This document shows, in pieces, positions 37,601-49,486 of a stretch of DNA of 64,000 nucleotides (positions are counted from its first letter, which is position 1; each line of letters begins with the position of its first letter). The position numbers were made by a program, and so were the translations under genes. The stretch comes from Spirodela intermedia (Eukaryota > Streptophyta > Magnoliopsida > Alismatales > Araceae), in contig LR746272.1 in assembly GCA_902729315.2 (NCBI GenBank), forward strand, positions 124,001-188,000, in the 5' to 3' direction. Below the pieces are notes generated by a model that was not told the origin of the DNA, did not search any database, and saw only the letters and a program-made list of their open reading frames with translations.

Positions 37601-38640
37601 TATAAATACAAACTTAGGATGAGTAACTTCTTTGTGTCTAAATTCTAGCTTTCCAAAGCCTTCAATCTTTTGATTTCTTATTGAAGAACTTTGATGTGAA
37701 AGAGTCACTGAAGTATTTGAGTAGCCGCTGATTTTTTACGTTTCTAGATATCCAACAATATAGCCATAGGGTTTGGACTTTGGAAGAAGGTGGTGGGCAC
37801 GAAACCTTGTTTATTAGATAATTTGTGATTTTTTTATAATGATTTTTGTTATTATTCGTTTTATATTTATTATTTCTCCTCTCCTTCGTCGTCTTCTTTT
37901 CTTCTTCTTATCGTTCTATGTCCTCTTCTTCTCTCTCCTCATGCTGAAAACCAGCAACAAACAAGAGAGATCAGGGTTCCTATTAGTATAATACCATATA
38001 AATAGGTGAGTTTATTAGTTCTAATTTAGGTATGGTTTTCAAACGATCCATTTCTATTTCGCGGACACGGAAAATGGTCTTCAGTTTGAGTTTTAATCAT
38101 GGATCAGGAAAACAGTCGATTGGTTCAAATTAGGGTTGCTAATATGGTAAAGATTTCGATTTTAATCGTGTATACAGTAAACGGTGTTTGATTACGGCTT
38201 AAATCACAGATAGTGTAAACAGTATTGGCTTCGACATAGCGTTAACAGGGTGCGACATTGCCTTGGCAAGTTACAGCACGCTCAAAGCACGAGAGGCTCA
38301 CAAGTGAGCATGTGCGGCTCAGGCCGAAAACTTTGTCAAGGCAAAGGTGGCGACATAGGGTTGTGACACAACGTTGGTACGAGACGTTACAAGCAATTCA
38401 CATGCAGAGGCACGCAAAACCAATTGACCCCATCGCGAAACAAGGGATTATGAGAGCACTCACCGGATGCATGGTAGGCTCCACAGTAAAAGCTTCCACC
38501 TTTCGGGTCAATCCCCTTCAAGAGGATGGTAGAACCATCCAATTAAGACAATGGTTTAAGTGTCGTCCCTCATATCGTACGCTGTTAAAGCATGCCATCA
38601 AGAGTTGAGATACGTTGATCTTAGGAGGATAAAATAAGAA
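34650..38640 (+). mobile_element. Decayed Ty3/gypsy retrotransposon
   Basis: AT-rich DNA without intact ORFs. On the plus strand the RNase H start of a gypsy pol is legible at 36040-36156 (EVLMQKEYNVDFEGEKLNEI followed by EQRYPSK). It is followed in the right order by integrase remnants at about 36560-36810 (VYRNHKTKKMN, then TLVVVDRFKKYIIFIPMYTD). Stops interrupt all of it. A TATA-like ATATAAATAGG near 37996 and CTATAAATAAAGG near 38660 may belong to LTR promoters, but I could not pair two LTRs. Left boundary is taken from the composition change; the right boundary is uncertain. Confidence 0.75.
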
Positions 38641-38699
38641 AAATGATGATGAGCTCTTCTCTATAAATAAAGGTCTTCAACCTCGTGGAGGTTGGCCTC

Positions 38700-39240
38700 C
38701 TTTCTATTAATGAATTATTATGTGAGAAGAGTACGCGCCTCTTTGAGTAGGAAACGCTTTCACAGGAGAGAAGGCTACTTGGTGTCCCCAAAGAAGATCA
38801 AGGTTAGCACACGGTGGAGCAATCAAGGTAGGCTCTGACTGACCCTGACCACCACGTAAATGGACGAGGAGGCTGGCTTCCCCTTTATGAGTGTATTTTT
38901 TATGAGAAAAGGATAAACAGCTCTTTGAGCAAGAAAAACTTCTACAAGAGAGAAGCCTGTTTAGTGTCATCCATGACAACCAAGGCTGACATACAATGGA
39001 GCGACCAAGGTAAGCTCCCGACTGACCACCACATAAATAAAAGGGGCCTTCAAAGGCGTGGAGGAAGCCGGCCTCCCCTTCATCAGTGCATTTTTTCATG
39101 TGAGAAGAGCCACACACACAGCCCTTTAAGCAAGAAAAACTTCCACAAGAGAAGGCTACTTGGTGTCGCCGAAGTTGACCAAGGCAACCACCACACACCA
39201 CAGGTGACAGGCTGCCCTGGACAATGAGACGACCATTCCA
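38700..39240. repeat. Three diverged ~180-198-bp tandem units
   Basis: Units begin near 38722, 38902 and 39100. Each carries a GTGAGAAGAG-like start, then CTTTGAGCAAGAAAAACTTC-like, GAGAAGGCTACTTGGTGTC-like and GACCAAGG-like blocks. The interval before each unit ends with a GTGGAGGnnGCCGGCCTCC-like block. They lie between the gypsy remnant and the DUF547 gene, and the unit resembles the 3' part of the upstream LTR-like segment. Confidence 0.75.
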
Positions 39241-39782
39241 ACAGAGAGAGGCTGGTGGTGCCTCCATGGGAGGATTCACTTCTTGAAGATGCAAAGAACT
39301 CTGCAGGACTGTTCCAGTGGGGAGAGGAAGCATATGCACATGGGCACGCAAACCAGCAGGAACATCGAGAATCATCGACCATACCTCAGCAGCATGCATG
39401 CAGTGGTCTTCGTTCCTGTCTCATCTTTGCAGGGCTTGGGAGTCCCAGACGAGAGCAGAATCCCAGCGAAGCACATCGTGGGGTGTTGCCTGAACCTCCT
39501 CTCCGGTTTTTTCATGTACACTGCATGATCTGCTTCTCTTGAGAGGCAGCCGGCCCAGCCACCGTCTCGCACCTGCAGGTGAACCACAGATGAAGACAGT
39601 GCCCTTACTATTTGCTTCACTCGCCATCGAGAGGCCACACCCCCGGCATGCGCCCCAGGGACCTACTATCCATGTATCTGCACGATCGTCCTCAGTTCCT
39701 CCAGACCATCCACAACAAATCGCTCTGTCCAAGAGGAGGCCGTTCCTTGGTTCATTCTGCCGGTCTACTATGAAAAGCGTCT
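39241..39782 (-). other. 3' flank of the DUF547 gene
   Basis: No gene is supported. It probably holds the 3' UTR of the minus-strand DUF547 gene. Short open frames on both strands have no family resemblance. Confidence 0.45.
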
Positions 39783-42700
39783 CTAGTATTTGTCATCAGT
39801 CAAGAAGAGGTACCGGAACCTAGAATCAAATGGGGTGATGATGAAACTCCGCACCCCAAGAAGCCTCTGTTTTCTGTGGGACGTGGAGTTTCGAACTAAA
39901 GCAGCCTGCTCAGGGGAAAGAAATCGGCAGATCCAGTCGACCAGTAATGAGTCCTCAACCACAGCCTTTGCAAAACAGTGTAATAACTTTGGCACCAGCA
40001 GTTTCCCCTTGAGGCCTATTCCTACGGAAGCCCGGACATAGTCTCTGAGTGCGATCTGAAGTTCCTCTTTAACTCTGCTGGGAGTGAATATCCTTATCTG
40101 CAACGAAAGTAAGTAGGAGCACCCAACAATCAGAGAACCACGAGATGCGGCAAATTCAAGATGCAGACATGGAAAGATCCCCCTGATTCTTGAACTGGCG
40201 CATGATGGATGATCACCAGTGCCTTCCCGAGGATTCAGGGCCATACCCACTAATATAAAGTAACTATATAAGGTGAAACTAAAAATGGGGCCAGTAATAC
40301 AAAGTAACATCCGTTTCATATAACGAACGATAGATCCACTCCGGTATATGGTGGGTACGGAGAAATTAGAACAATACTTTGAAAAGGAGGCCAAAGATGA
40401 AACAAGTTCCTCAACTCAAGATGCTACCTTCTAGACCCACAGCCAGCTTCCGTATGGTCAAAGAGACGATACGATCCCCAGACAGACTCGCACAAAAACT
40501 TATTCCGCATTGGCATATTTATGACTGACTCCACAAATCGGATTAAAATTCCAGGTAGTCGTCGACATGACACCAATAAGGAAAAATATCTATGAGGATT
40601 TGCAGTTCTCACCGCAGGCGAAGAGTGCATCCCACAACTTAAGCCAAACGCAACGAGGGGCTCAGGGTTGTCAATTGAGAACTTCTTGTGCTCCTCGGAT
40701 ATCTTGAACTTGTGCATAGCCAAGACCGAACCCTGAGAAGAGCAGCATTACAACAATGACAACACGGACATAGACAGCGGTGTAACAAATAACTCTGAGC
40801 ATATCAGAAAAACAGCATACGATATGCGGTCGATAAGCCGGAGGCTTCATCTTTAGAATGACATACTCGATCTCTGCTGCACTGACTGATTGATCGCCAA
40901 TGGTATAAGAAACCTGCAACACCAATACAGCACGTGAGTGCGCCTCCCCTCGATCAATCTCATTTAGATACCATATCAGACATCAAAGACAAACCTTTTG
41001 CATTAACGAAAAGTGTTTGATGTCATTTCTAGGCACTCCATAAGCGAGGTAAGCCTGTAGGCGTCGAGCATGAATTCGAGTCAAATCCAATGTGCCCACC
41101 AAGGCAGAGATCTAATAAAGAGGCAAGAGTAATAACAGTCTTCCTGAAGACAATGGCAAGGTGCTTTTATAGACCGATAGAGATTGAAAGAAAACAATAT
41201 AAAGGCAATGGAACAATGACAAGGTTCTTTTCAAAAGCTGCCTGAGCATGCTTTCTCTCAGCTCCCAACAGAGAGTCAGTTGTGATCTGCTAAACAAAAA
41301 TAAGACAGCGTGCATATAAGGTCTGTAAAATGTGGCAGCAGGCAAAAGAGTGCCACACACCTCTACTGGTTCGTAATGGGTCTAACACAAATGCTTATAA
41401 CATGTACGTTTTTTTGAGATTTGTGATCAATTAACCAGGGGACACACACACACACACAGGCACACAGGCACACAGGCACACATACATATATTCATACTAG
41501 CATGGCCGAGAAGCCGTGTCCGGTTGAAGAGTGAAAGAGGCTGAAATATGCAACAATTACAAAGCAAAGAGCATTCAGGGTAACTGTACGCACGATTATT
41601 CATGAATAACTGAAAAGGCACTGGTAAGCACCTACCAGAAACATGGCAATGCGTATATTACTTACGTGCATGACTAGTGCATTATACAAGTTGATCCAGA
41701 ACGCTAGTTTTTGGTTGCTGTTCATCTTAGCAGGGCTCACTTTAACTAGTTGTTCAACAAGGAACCTGCAAGACATGTCACAACGAAGACACAGTTTAGG
41801 CAACTATTCAGAAGCACTTGTGGTCCAAAACTACATCAGCAAAGGATTAAGCTTTCAGTGATATGCCACAAACAAACTTTCTCCGGGACATACACAGTTG
41901 ACTGAGCACTCGACACAACTTGGACATTCTGGCATGCAAGATTGCCCAAGGACTAGGACAGCATACTGACCTGAATGTTCTGAGAGTTTCAGCCGCATAC
42001 TCAAGCTGTTTCTTTCCAACAACCATCCAAGAGACCTCAGTTGCTGAGCTATAGGTTCCAAGATTTGCACGATTTGCCTTCCCATGCACCCCATAAGGAT
42101 CGAAAGCATTTTCTTTCGAAATTACCCCGGGACAGGAACGCATGTCCATCAGCGGACTGTGCAGCAACGATGGTTCAACTGATGAATCTGGTAGAGATGC
42201 CCGGGAAGAGTTGGACACGGGTTCAATTGGGGAACACAGGGAGAGCGGGCCCTCTGAAGAAGAGACCTTGGATGACGTGGTGGAAGCCTCCGAGAGACAC
42301 AGAAAAATGTTTCTCATGCACCTGACCATTTCTTCGGAAAGCTGATTAGGGTTATGCCAGAGGTTCCTCATTAGCAAATCCCCACTCAAGGGATTGGTTG
42401 CATCTACTTGTTCAAGATGCGCATGAACCTCTGTCTCATCGTACTCTGTACTGCATGACTGTGATCCCTGTCACAAAAACAGTAAGTTGGTCTTCAATTG
42501 TTTGCTTTAAAATGATGTGGGGGAAGGGGGGGCTATCTGTAAAGCTCTTCTTCATCTGCAATTAATTGTATGGTTATCTAGTATGCCATTAGTGAAACGA
42601 AACGATTGCCATGTTGAACCCATACCTCTTCTTCCTTACAGAAGCCGGAGGGATTATCCATTGCCAATGATTGTGGATGCCCAGGAGCAGCAGGAGGAAT

Positions 42701-44126
42701 TGTTTCCAAAGAATGAGGAGCCTGTATACTCTTTGATGCCCTCAGAGAGGATATGTGCTGGCGATACACGGATGACAGCCTTGGCTTAGCAACACGAGCA
42801 TGAGATATCGAAAATCATCCTCACACGGAAGAAACAAGGAAGAGATTACCTCTTCCCATGAATAATCAGAAAAACACTCAGGCCTTGATGACGGAGAGGA
42901 CGGATTTCCGGAGTTGTTCTTAGAAAGCTCGCGTTCATTCCTTGCACGTGTGATACTACGATGCAAGGTATTCAATTCGTCTTCAAGCTTGGAGACAGTA
43001 ATCTCCAGGGTAATGATGTTCCCTACAAGCTCTTGAGCCTGCGAGACGTGTTATAACGTGACGAGCCGAGCAGGGTGATTGTATACGGCTAAAAACGATA
43101 TAGAGGCGAGAAAAATTGTGATAAGTACGAGAATGGGGAGGAGAGCTGCATTCATCCCATCGACCTTGATAGGAAGGAAGGAGATCGGCGGAGGGTACCT
43201 TATCCGGGAGATTGAACGGGGAGTTCAACGATGAGGCATTCAGCCCGATCGCACCAGCGAGGGCAACATGTAAGTCGATTTCTTCCTGTAGTTGCGCTTG
43301 CAATTTCTGGACCTGTAGACGACTGGCGATGTGAGCTTCAAGAAGGCGGTCGATTTTATTCACACTACCCTGCGACTCCATCGCCCCAAGTGCATGCCGC
43401 GCTCTCTGAAACCATCGACCCTGATAAAGAAGAGGGAGCCATATACTCTCACCTCTCGTTCCAGCTGATGCCTGTATTGGCATTTCTTGGCATCTTTCTT
43501 TCTATTGGTTTCTCTCTCGCGCCGCAGGGCAACCTAGAGCACACGGAAAAGCAGGTAAAACTGATTGCGGAACAATGAACAAGGAAACCCGTTACCCGAA
43601 AAAGCGTAACCCCTCGATCTTTCCAGGAATGAATGGCTGGCAAAGGCCAAGCAATCACCCCATAACAGGCGTTGATGATGCCCAAACAGAAGACCGGCCA
43701 ACCACGCGGGGAGGAGCACAATTCACAGAGGGAGAAAGGCGGAGGAACTGCTGAGCCCTCAGGGGGACTCAGCAGGACGCAAGCGACTGTCATAGGTTGA
43801 GAATGGAAAGTGATGGCCGAGGGCGGAGCTCGTAAGGCCGATTGGGGCTGGTGCCATTTCCAATTACGTCGGGACTTTCTCATTCTCTCTCTAGGAAGAG
43901 GGGGGAAGAGGAGCGTACTCTTCGTTGGCGTTGGGGCGAGTACCTGCAAATCAACAGGCTGAGAAGGCCCCACTGGCCTCGAGGAGTCACCGGGGGGCGG
44001 CGGGGAAGGAGACGTCGGGTCGGAAGTACAAGAAGAGGAGCAAGAAGCCTCGTCATCCAGAGCAAGTGCGGCGGCCGGTTCGTCCGCTTCTCCTCGATAA
44101 CCTGCACCGCCACACCGGGGCGACAT
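39783..44126 (-). CDS. DUF547 protein with MIP1-type leucine zipper
   Basis: Plant protein with an N-terminal ternary-complex-factor MIP1 leucine zipper and a C-terminal DUF547 domain; the molecular function is unknown. Eleven exons on the minus strand: 43944-44126, 43453-43533, 43199-43312, 42850-43038, 42626-42757, 41971-42467, 41666-41765, 40995-41054, 40821-40913, 40613-40732, 39783-40097. All phases agree, giving 627 aa. Residues 1-61 are acidic and Ser/Pro-rich. The coiled coil (KCQYRHQLEREVQKLQAQLQ, then EEIDLHVALAGAIG and LEITVSKLEDELNTLH) spans about 70-160. DUF547 runs from about 415 (KLAFWINLYNALVMH, AYLAYGVPRNDIKHFSL, EYVILKMKPPAYRPHI) through PEPLVAFGLSCGMHSSPAIR. The C-terminus FDSRFRYLFL is typical. 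The start is the first ATG in the frame; the frame is open upstream to a stop near 44284, so an additional upstream exon is possible. Confidence 0.92.
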
Positions 44127-47100
44127 CGACGCTTTCTGGGCCAAAACGGAGACGTGGGCAGCGTCGACGGCTTCGCAACAGGAACCTGGCCGTGGGAGGG
44201 GCACGACGGCGCTCAGTGCTACTTCCTCCCCGTCCTCGGGTGGCGTCACCGTCGTCGACGCATTGGCGGTCGTAATTGCGGGGTATTACAAAAGCCCTTT
44301 TCTTTCTTCAGTCCTCGCTATGCGCAGTCTGCCCAGAGCTGGCAGCTGCACTGGCGCTAGGCCCTTTGGCGGAGCGTCACCCCCCGTTCACGAGGAACCC
44401 CGCTAAACGCAGATCTCGAAACGAGATGAGGGCTAATTTATTTATTACCAGAGACGGCCGCCCATTCATTACTAGTGGCGATCGACCCCGGAGAGGGAGA
44501 GAAAGGTGGCCGCCGGGTGGGCGGAGCAAGCCTGCGAGATAAATAAACTAAGACGACCTGCGAGAACATTTCTTGAAAGCAGGTCCCGCTCCACGTGATG
44601 CGGAAGGGGGAGGATGACAGCGATTAGATGAGGGGGGGCGGGGGGGGGGGGGGGGGGAGCAGTAAATGAGCACGAGCGGGGGCTGCCGTAGATCGATCGG
44701 CCTCGCCCCATGATCAGAGTGCGCGAGGGGGTCGGCTCTGACGGCGGAAAACGGGATCTTGGCCCTCACCGAAGGCGACGGGCGCATACGCCGCTGCGCG
44801 TCAACTCCCTGTCGCGCGTGCCCTCCACTGGCCTCCACCACCGCCGCCGCCAACTGCCCCCCTCCCCTCCCATTCATCGGTGCCTGCCTGCTTGCCAGCG
44901 GTGGGATCCTCGTGATGAGAGAGCGCCGCCCCCACCCAGGCACTGAATCCGTCGTCGCGTTCTCGTCCATCGCCGTTCGTCGCCTTCGGGGGAATCAGTC
45001 TTCTCCCGCCCCGACCGTCTGCATTGGCGAGAGGCCTATGAGGAAGGCCACCGATTCACGATCATTATCCCCCTATCTTTCCATCTATTTATCCGTCTGT
45101 CTATAAAGTGAAAGAGAACCCGAAATCGATCCTGACGGCGGCGACAGCCATTAGATACTTCTCGGCGGAGCCATCGCGCGAGGTCGTAGGCGTGGGACGG
45201 ACGATACGCGGTAAAATGGGGGGAGAGGCGCGCAGGGCCTAGGAAAGATTACGGCCGGCGTAGAAGACCAAAGACTCGGGCCCCCGCGCGCACCATCAAC
45301 TACAACGAAGAGGTTCGGATGAGAGATGCCGAGAGCAGCGGCTCAGCCAAAAGCCTTTCCTTTCCTCGTCGATAGATCGACCCCCGCCCGCTGAATGCGC
45401 GGGCGGTGAGGAACTGGAAAGGGAGCGGTGGGCTTCCGGCTTGGTCTTCATTGGAGCCTCCATTACATTACATCCAGGGATTACATGCAGCTGTGACCGT
45501 GGGACCCCGTCTCGAGATGCAGAAATGGGGGAACGGGAAGAATCATCTCGGTCAAGGCATCGCCCGCCACCGTGCATTATCTTCATAGCCTCAAACTGAT
45601 TAGGTTTAGCCCCATGCAGCCAATGCCACTGCCATTTAATCAAGCCGTTGACCCGGTCCGCCCGTGAGCTATTGATGGTCATTAATCGCCATAGTGTTGG
45701 CACGACGACGGGCAGTGGGCGACGCCCTCGAACCCCGCTGAGGCCCCATCAATAAATAGCGCGATGCTGAACGTCAACGTGCTTCCGTGGGGAACAGTGA
45801 ATACCGGGGGAATATCTGATCACTCCTGTCGACCTGGGAACATAAAAGCATTACTGTAAACAGGCGACAGATCGGCCACTGCCTATCGGAAGAAGAAGAA
45901 GAAGAAGAATACATGCGCCCATCGGCCGGTTTGCTCTCGACATCGATCGGTCTGTAGTTTCCCATTGACCAGTTTGCTCCCGATGTATGCATGCGCCCTG
46001 GGATACTTCTTGGACCAGGGCGGTCCAAGCATCGGGGATGACAAAGAGGTTCATTGATGTTTCTAGCCAAAGATCTGATTATCCCCGGGCGTTGGGCAAC
46101 GGGAGGTGAGAGTGATTGAATGCTCTCCGTCGGTGGTTCACTCATGGCTGTGGGTTCGGGCTCTTCTCCCTTCCTGACACAGGCTCCCAGCCCTTGGTTT
46201 AGCTCTGTCGATGGCTTACAATTAGGCATCCACTTCCGCAGAGTCGATAGCTGCGGAGTTCGTGTCGTCTCGTAGAAGAGCCATCCATCCCCATACATGC
46301 TAGCAGGCGGGTTGATAGAGGGAGAGGGCGTTGCAGATGGTGCCCTACGTCACCCACCGTGCATGGTCACGTTTGAGGCAAACCGAAGGCGGTTCATGCA
46401 TTTGCCCACCCTCTGACTAGGAAGCTTCCATCTAATAAAATCTATTTACGACTGCTCCGTTGCCGAATCTATGGGCAACTTCTTGTACCCGGTCACAAAT
46501 CGTCGATTGTGCTACCTTCGCGCGCCAGCGCCACATGGGAGGGGTGTGTGCCTGAGAGGGAAAGAGAGTGAGAGGGAGAGGGAAAAATAGTGGGAGAGAG
46601 AGGGAGAGGGAGAGGGAGAGAGGGAGGGAAAGAGAGTGGGAGAGAAAGAGGGCGAGGGGATGTTCTTCCTGGCCGTATCAGTTGCAGTTTCATTGCTTCA
46701 GAGGGTATACTTTGTCGCGAGGTTTTCTCATTATTAAGGTTGTCATCTTGCAAAGTTATATATTCTTGCGATGGAAAATAGATCGGCCACCTACTCTCCC
46801 AGGAGAAGCGGAGCTTTCTTATCGTCTTTGACCTTGATCCTGTCGACCTCCCATTCCATCATCTCCAGCATCGATTCCCGCTCATCCCTCGCACTGGAAC
46901 GGCCTTCCATCTTCTGCCCCGAGGTATTCTCATCCTCCTCTCTTTTCCGTAGATGTTTTCCTTTGAAATCCATTTCCTCTCACGCGGCCGACTAAGGAGG
47001 TGAGATGGCATCTGAGGCTGGTTCAGGACGTCACACGTATCCCACAGCCATAAAAGGAAGACGGCCCCTACTAGCCGGGGGAGGAAACGTTGGGTTTTCC

Positions 47101-49124
47101 TCCTCTTCCCTCGGTCGCTTCAGGCTGACCCTTATGAATCGAGTCATTCTAGGAGTTGACCCACTCCTTGGGCTCTAGGCTCTGACCCATTCGTGGAGCG
47201 CGTTTCCCCCACATTCCGTCCCCCGCATCGAAGAAAGAAACCCTACTGGGTCTTGGCGCCAGGGAAAGCGAGTAAGCCTCAAGGAGATCCCCCCCTCCCC
47301 CCCCGTCTTCCCAGAAAATTCGGAGAGTGCCGCCCAGGTTTCGCTGCTTCGATCGTCGCCCCGCAAAGGGCCATAAATTCTGAACCCGAGGAACGCGTGA
47401 GATCGAAAGAAACAGGTTGAGGGCGGGGCAGCTTGGGGCGTGCCTCGCAGTCGGTCAGAGAAGGGGGGAAGAAAAGAAAGATGACGTAGAAAGCGGTGCA
47501 TGTGGTGCCCTCCCGGCTACCCCGACGCGGTGACTCCGAGATTATGGACGGTTTTAGACCAAACCAGCGAGACCCACAGGACGGTGCGAGAAGTCAACGC
47601 ACACTCCCCCCATCGTCAATGGAACGTAGGAAAACGCCCTGAAATTCTGATTCTCATCGAGATTGGCAGGGGTCCCTGATCCTCGCCCAGGCCCATCCCG
47701 CCCCTACCCTTCGGAAAGAGGAAGCGCTGGCTCTCTCTTTACACGGGGCGGAAATCACATTCAAAGCATAAGATTTAAAGGGCACGTGGGGTAATTATTG
47801 GGAGTTAACGCTAAGCCGCTCTGCCCATAAATAGACAACAACTATGAAAACCCTGTCCGCATCGAGAGTCTTTACAATGACACAACCTCGGGGAGGCGTC
47901 AACTGATAATCGTCAGGAACAGGGGCGCCTACTCGTTTGCGCTGATGTTCGTGGGGCAAAACTTCTCATCTACCTGTTGACGCACATCTCGCAGCTTTAC
48001 AATCATTTTTTTATCTACTTATTTACGTACCTACTATCCACATACGTCTCTCTCGATTGTCTCGACATGATGACTTCCTTCATGGGTCATACGAGGGAGG
48101 GCTTCCCCCTCCCTCACCTTGAACTTTTGTCCCAGTTCTCAGAGGACGGGGGGAAGGGGGTGCCGGTGTGCAAGGTGCTGCGCCGGTCGTAACCGTCGGC
48201 TCTCCGTAGACTAATTTCTAGCAGTTCCCCGCCTCCAGATCTCTCCTTCGTAGTACCTTTGTGCGCTTTCTTACAGCAACAAGGTGCGGTGGTATCGATT
48301 TGATGCGTCGACCAAGTATTTTATCCTCTGCACGCGCGCCGTGTGCATGCAGGCGCTTTAGACCCGGGGGAGGTGAGACCAAAGGGCGGCCACATATGAC
48401 TTTGTTGCAGCAGGCGACGAGAGTCCCGCGGCTGCCCCACCGCCGGCGGAATTTCAACCGTGCGTTTTCTTTTATTAATCGAGTATGCGCGACTAACCGG
48501 TCGGTTTCCTGAAGAAACCCAAGGAGCTTGTGCGAGATCGCCACCTCTTCGTTACGTTGCCCTGCTGCTGCTGTCGCTGTCTGTCTGTCTGTCTGTCTCT
48601 GTCTCTCCCTTCCTTTCTCTCTCAATGACGGCATTCCGGACACCAGGAGTCGGAGAATCGGCAGGTTAGCCGTGAGTGGATTCGAGACGTGCGAAATGGG
48701 GTAGCAGGGCTAAGGCCACTCTGACCGTACGAGGACTACAGAACCAGAGGCCACGTCATCTGAATGACTGCGGACGTGAGGCCGAGGGAGGGTTCGTCTC
48801 GTCACGTCCTTGTCTGGCGGCGTTGACGTACTCCCAAGAAATAAAAATTACGGCCGCTGATGTGGGAAGTCTGAAAGTCGTTGTCCGGAAGGAGAGGGGG
48901 GTGAAGGGTCTAGTTGTCGCGGTCACCACCGCCGTGATGAAATGAAGGCCCCGCTCTCTCCCTGCCTTCTTTAAGGCCAGTAGTTGGTTCTGGGGGGGGA
49001 GGGGCTTTCTCCGAAGCTTCCTATCAATCCGCTGGTCTTTCGCAGACCGACATCGTGTGGACTCGGGCCGTTCCTTGGGGCTTCGAAGACGGCCAATGGG
49101 ACTTGGAGATCCCCGCGCACCATC
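44127..49124. other. GC-rich intergenic region, no gene supported
   Basis: This 5-kb interval separates the DUF547 start from duplication copy 2. It holds an 18-G homopolymer inside a longer G-run (44632-44657), a (GAA)n tract (about 45889-45909), GAGAGGGA-type repeats (about 46556-46645) and (CTGT)n near 48577-48600. The left part is the DUF547 promoter. Right of about 48.7 kb it is presumably CAX upstream sequence. Open frames such as 45774-46298 (-) and 47175-47501 (-) have no recognisable domain. Confidence 0.5.
44632..44657 (+). repeat. Poly-G run (18 uninterrupted G)
   Basis: A run of seven G, one C, then 18 G, about 500 bp upstream of the DUF547 start. It could form a G-quadruplex, and its length is error-prone in sequencing. 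Confidence 0.85.
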
Positions 49125-49486
49125 ACTCTGTGGGTGCCCGCGCCCCACGCTCGCTCGCTTCGAAAGAGGAGGCACCGGTTTTTGCTTCGCTAAGATATCG
49201 TTCTCCAATCTCTCTCTCTCTCTCTCTCTCTCTCATCCCTCGTCAAACCCTTTGTTTTTTCCTCTCCGCGTCTTCTGCGTGTTCTCTCTGCCTCCTCCCC
49301 TGCCCACCCCTGGATCCACCTCTTCCTGTGCCGCCGCCTGGAGCGAACGCGGCCATGAACGATGCGGGAGTCCCGTGGTTGGCAGCGTCAGCGAATCATC
49401 ATCCCCGCGCCACTGCTATGTCGTCTTCCCCTCCTCACCTCTCGGTTTAAGCCGAACTGGAAGTCTACGCGCGGCTGCTGAAGTGA
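49125..49486 (+). promoter_or_regulatory. CAX copy 2 leader with CT tract and uORF
   Basis: Equivalent of bases 1-360. It has a (CT)n tract at about 49209-49234 and the same 31-codon uORF (49355-49450). Upstream sequence continues into 48.9 kb, giving promoter context that copy 1 lacks in this window. Confidence 0.5.

Noticed and set aside
38258-38608. 116-aa plus-strand frame beside the gypsy element
   Set aside because: Basic, no gag, protease or other retroelement motif; more likely LTR or non-coding sequence.
44127-44249. N-terminal extension of the DUF547 protein to 44249
   Set aside because: The codon at 44249 is GTG, not ATG. The first ATG of the frame is at 44126.
45774-46298. 174-aa minus-strand open frame
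   Set aside because: No recognisable domain, includes a poly-Ser tract from a GAA microsatellite, and has no splice or promoter support.
47175-47501. 108-aa minus-strand frame
   Set aside because: No domain or codon pattern supporting coding, and not flanked by plausible exons.
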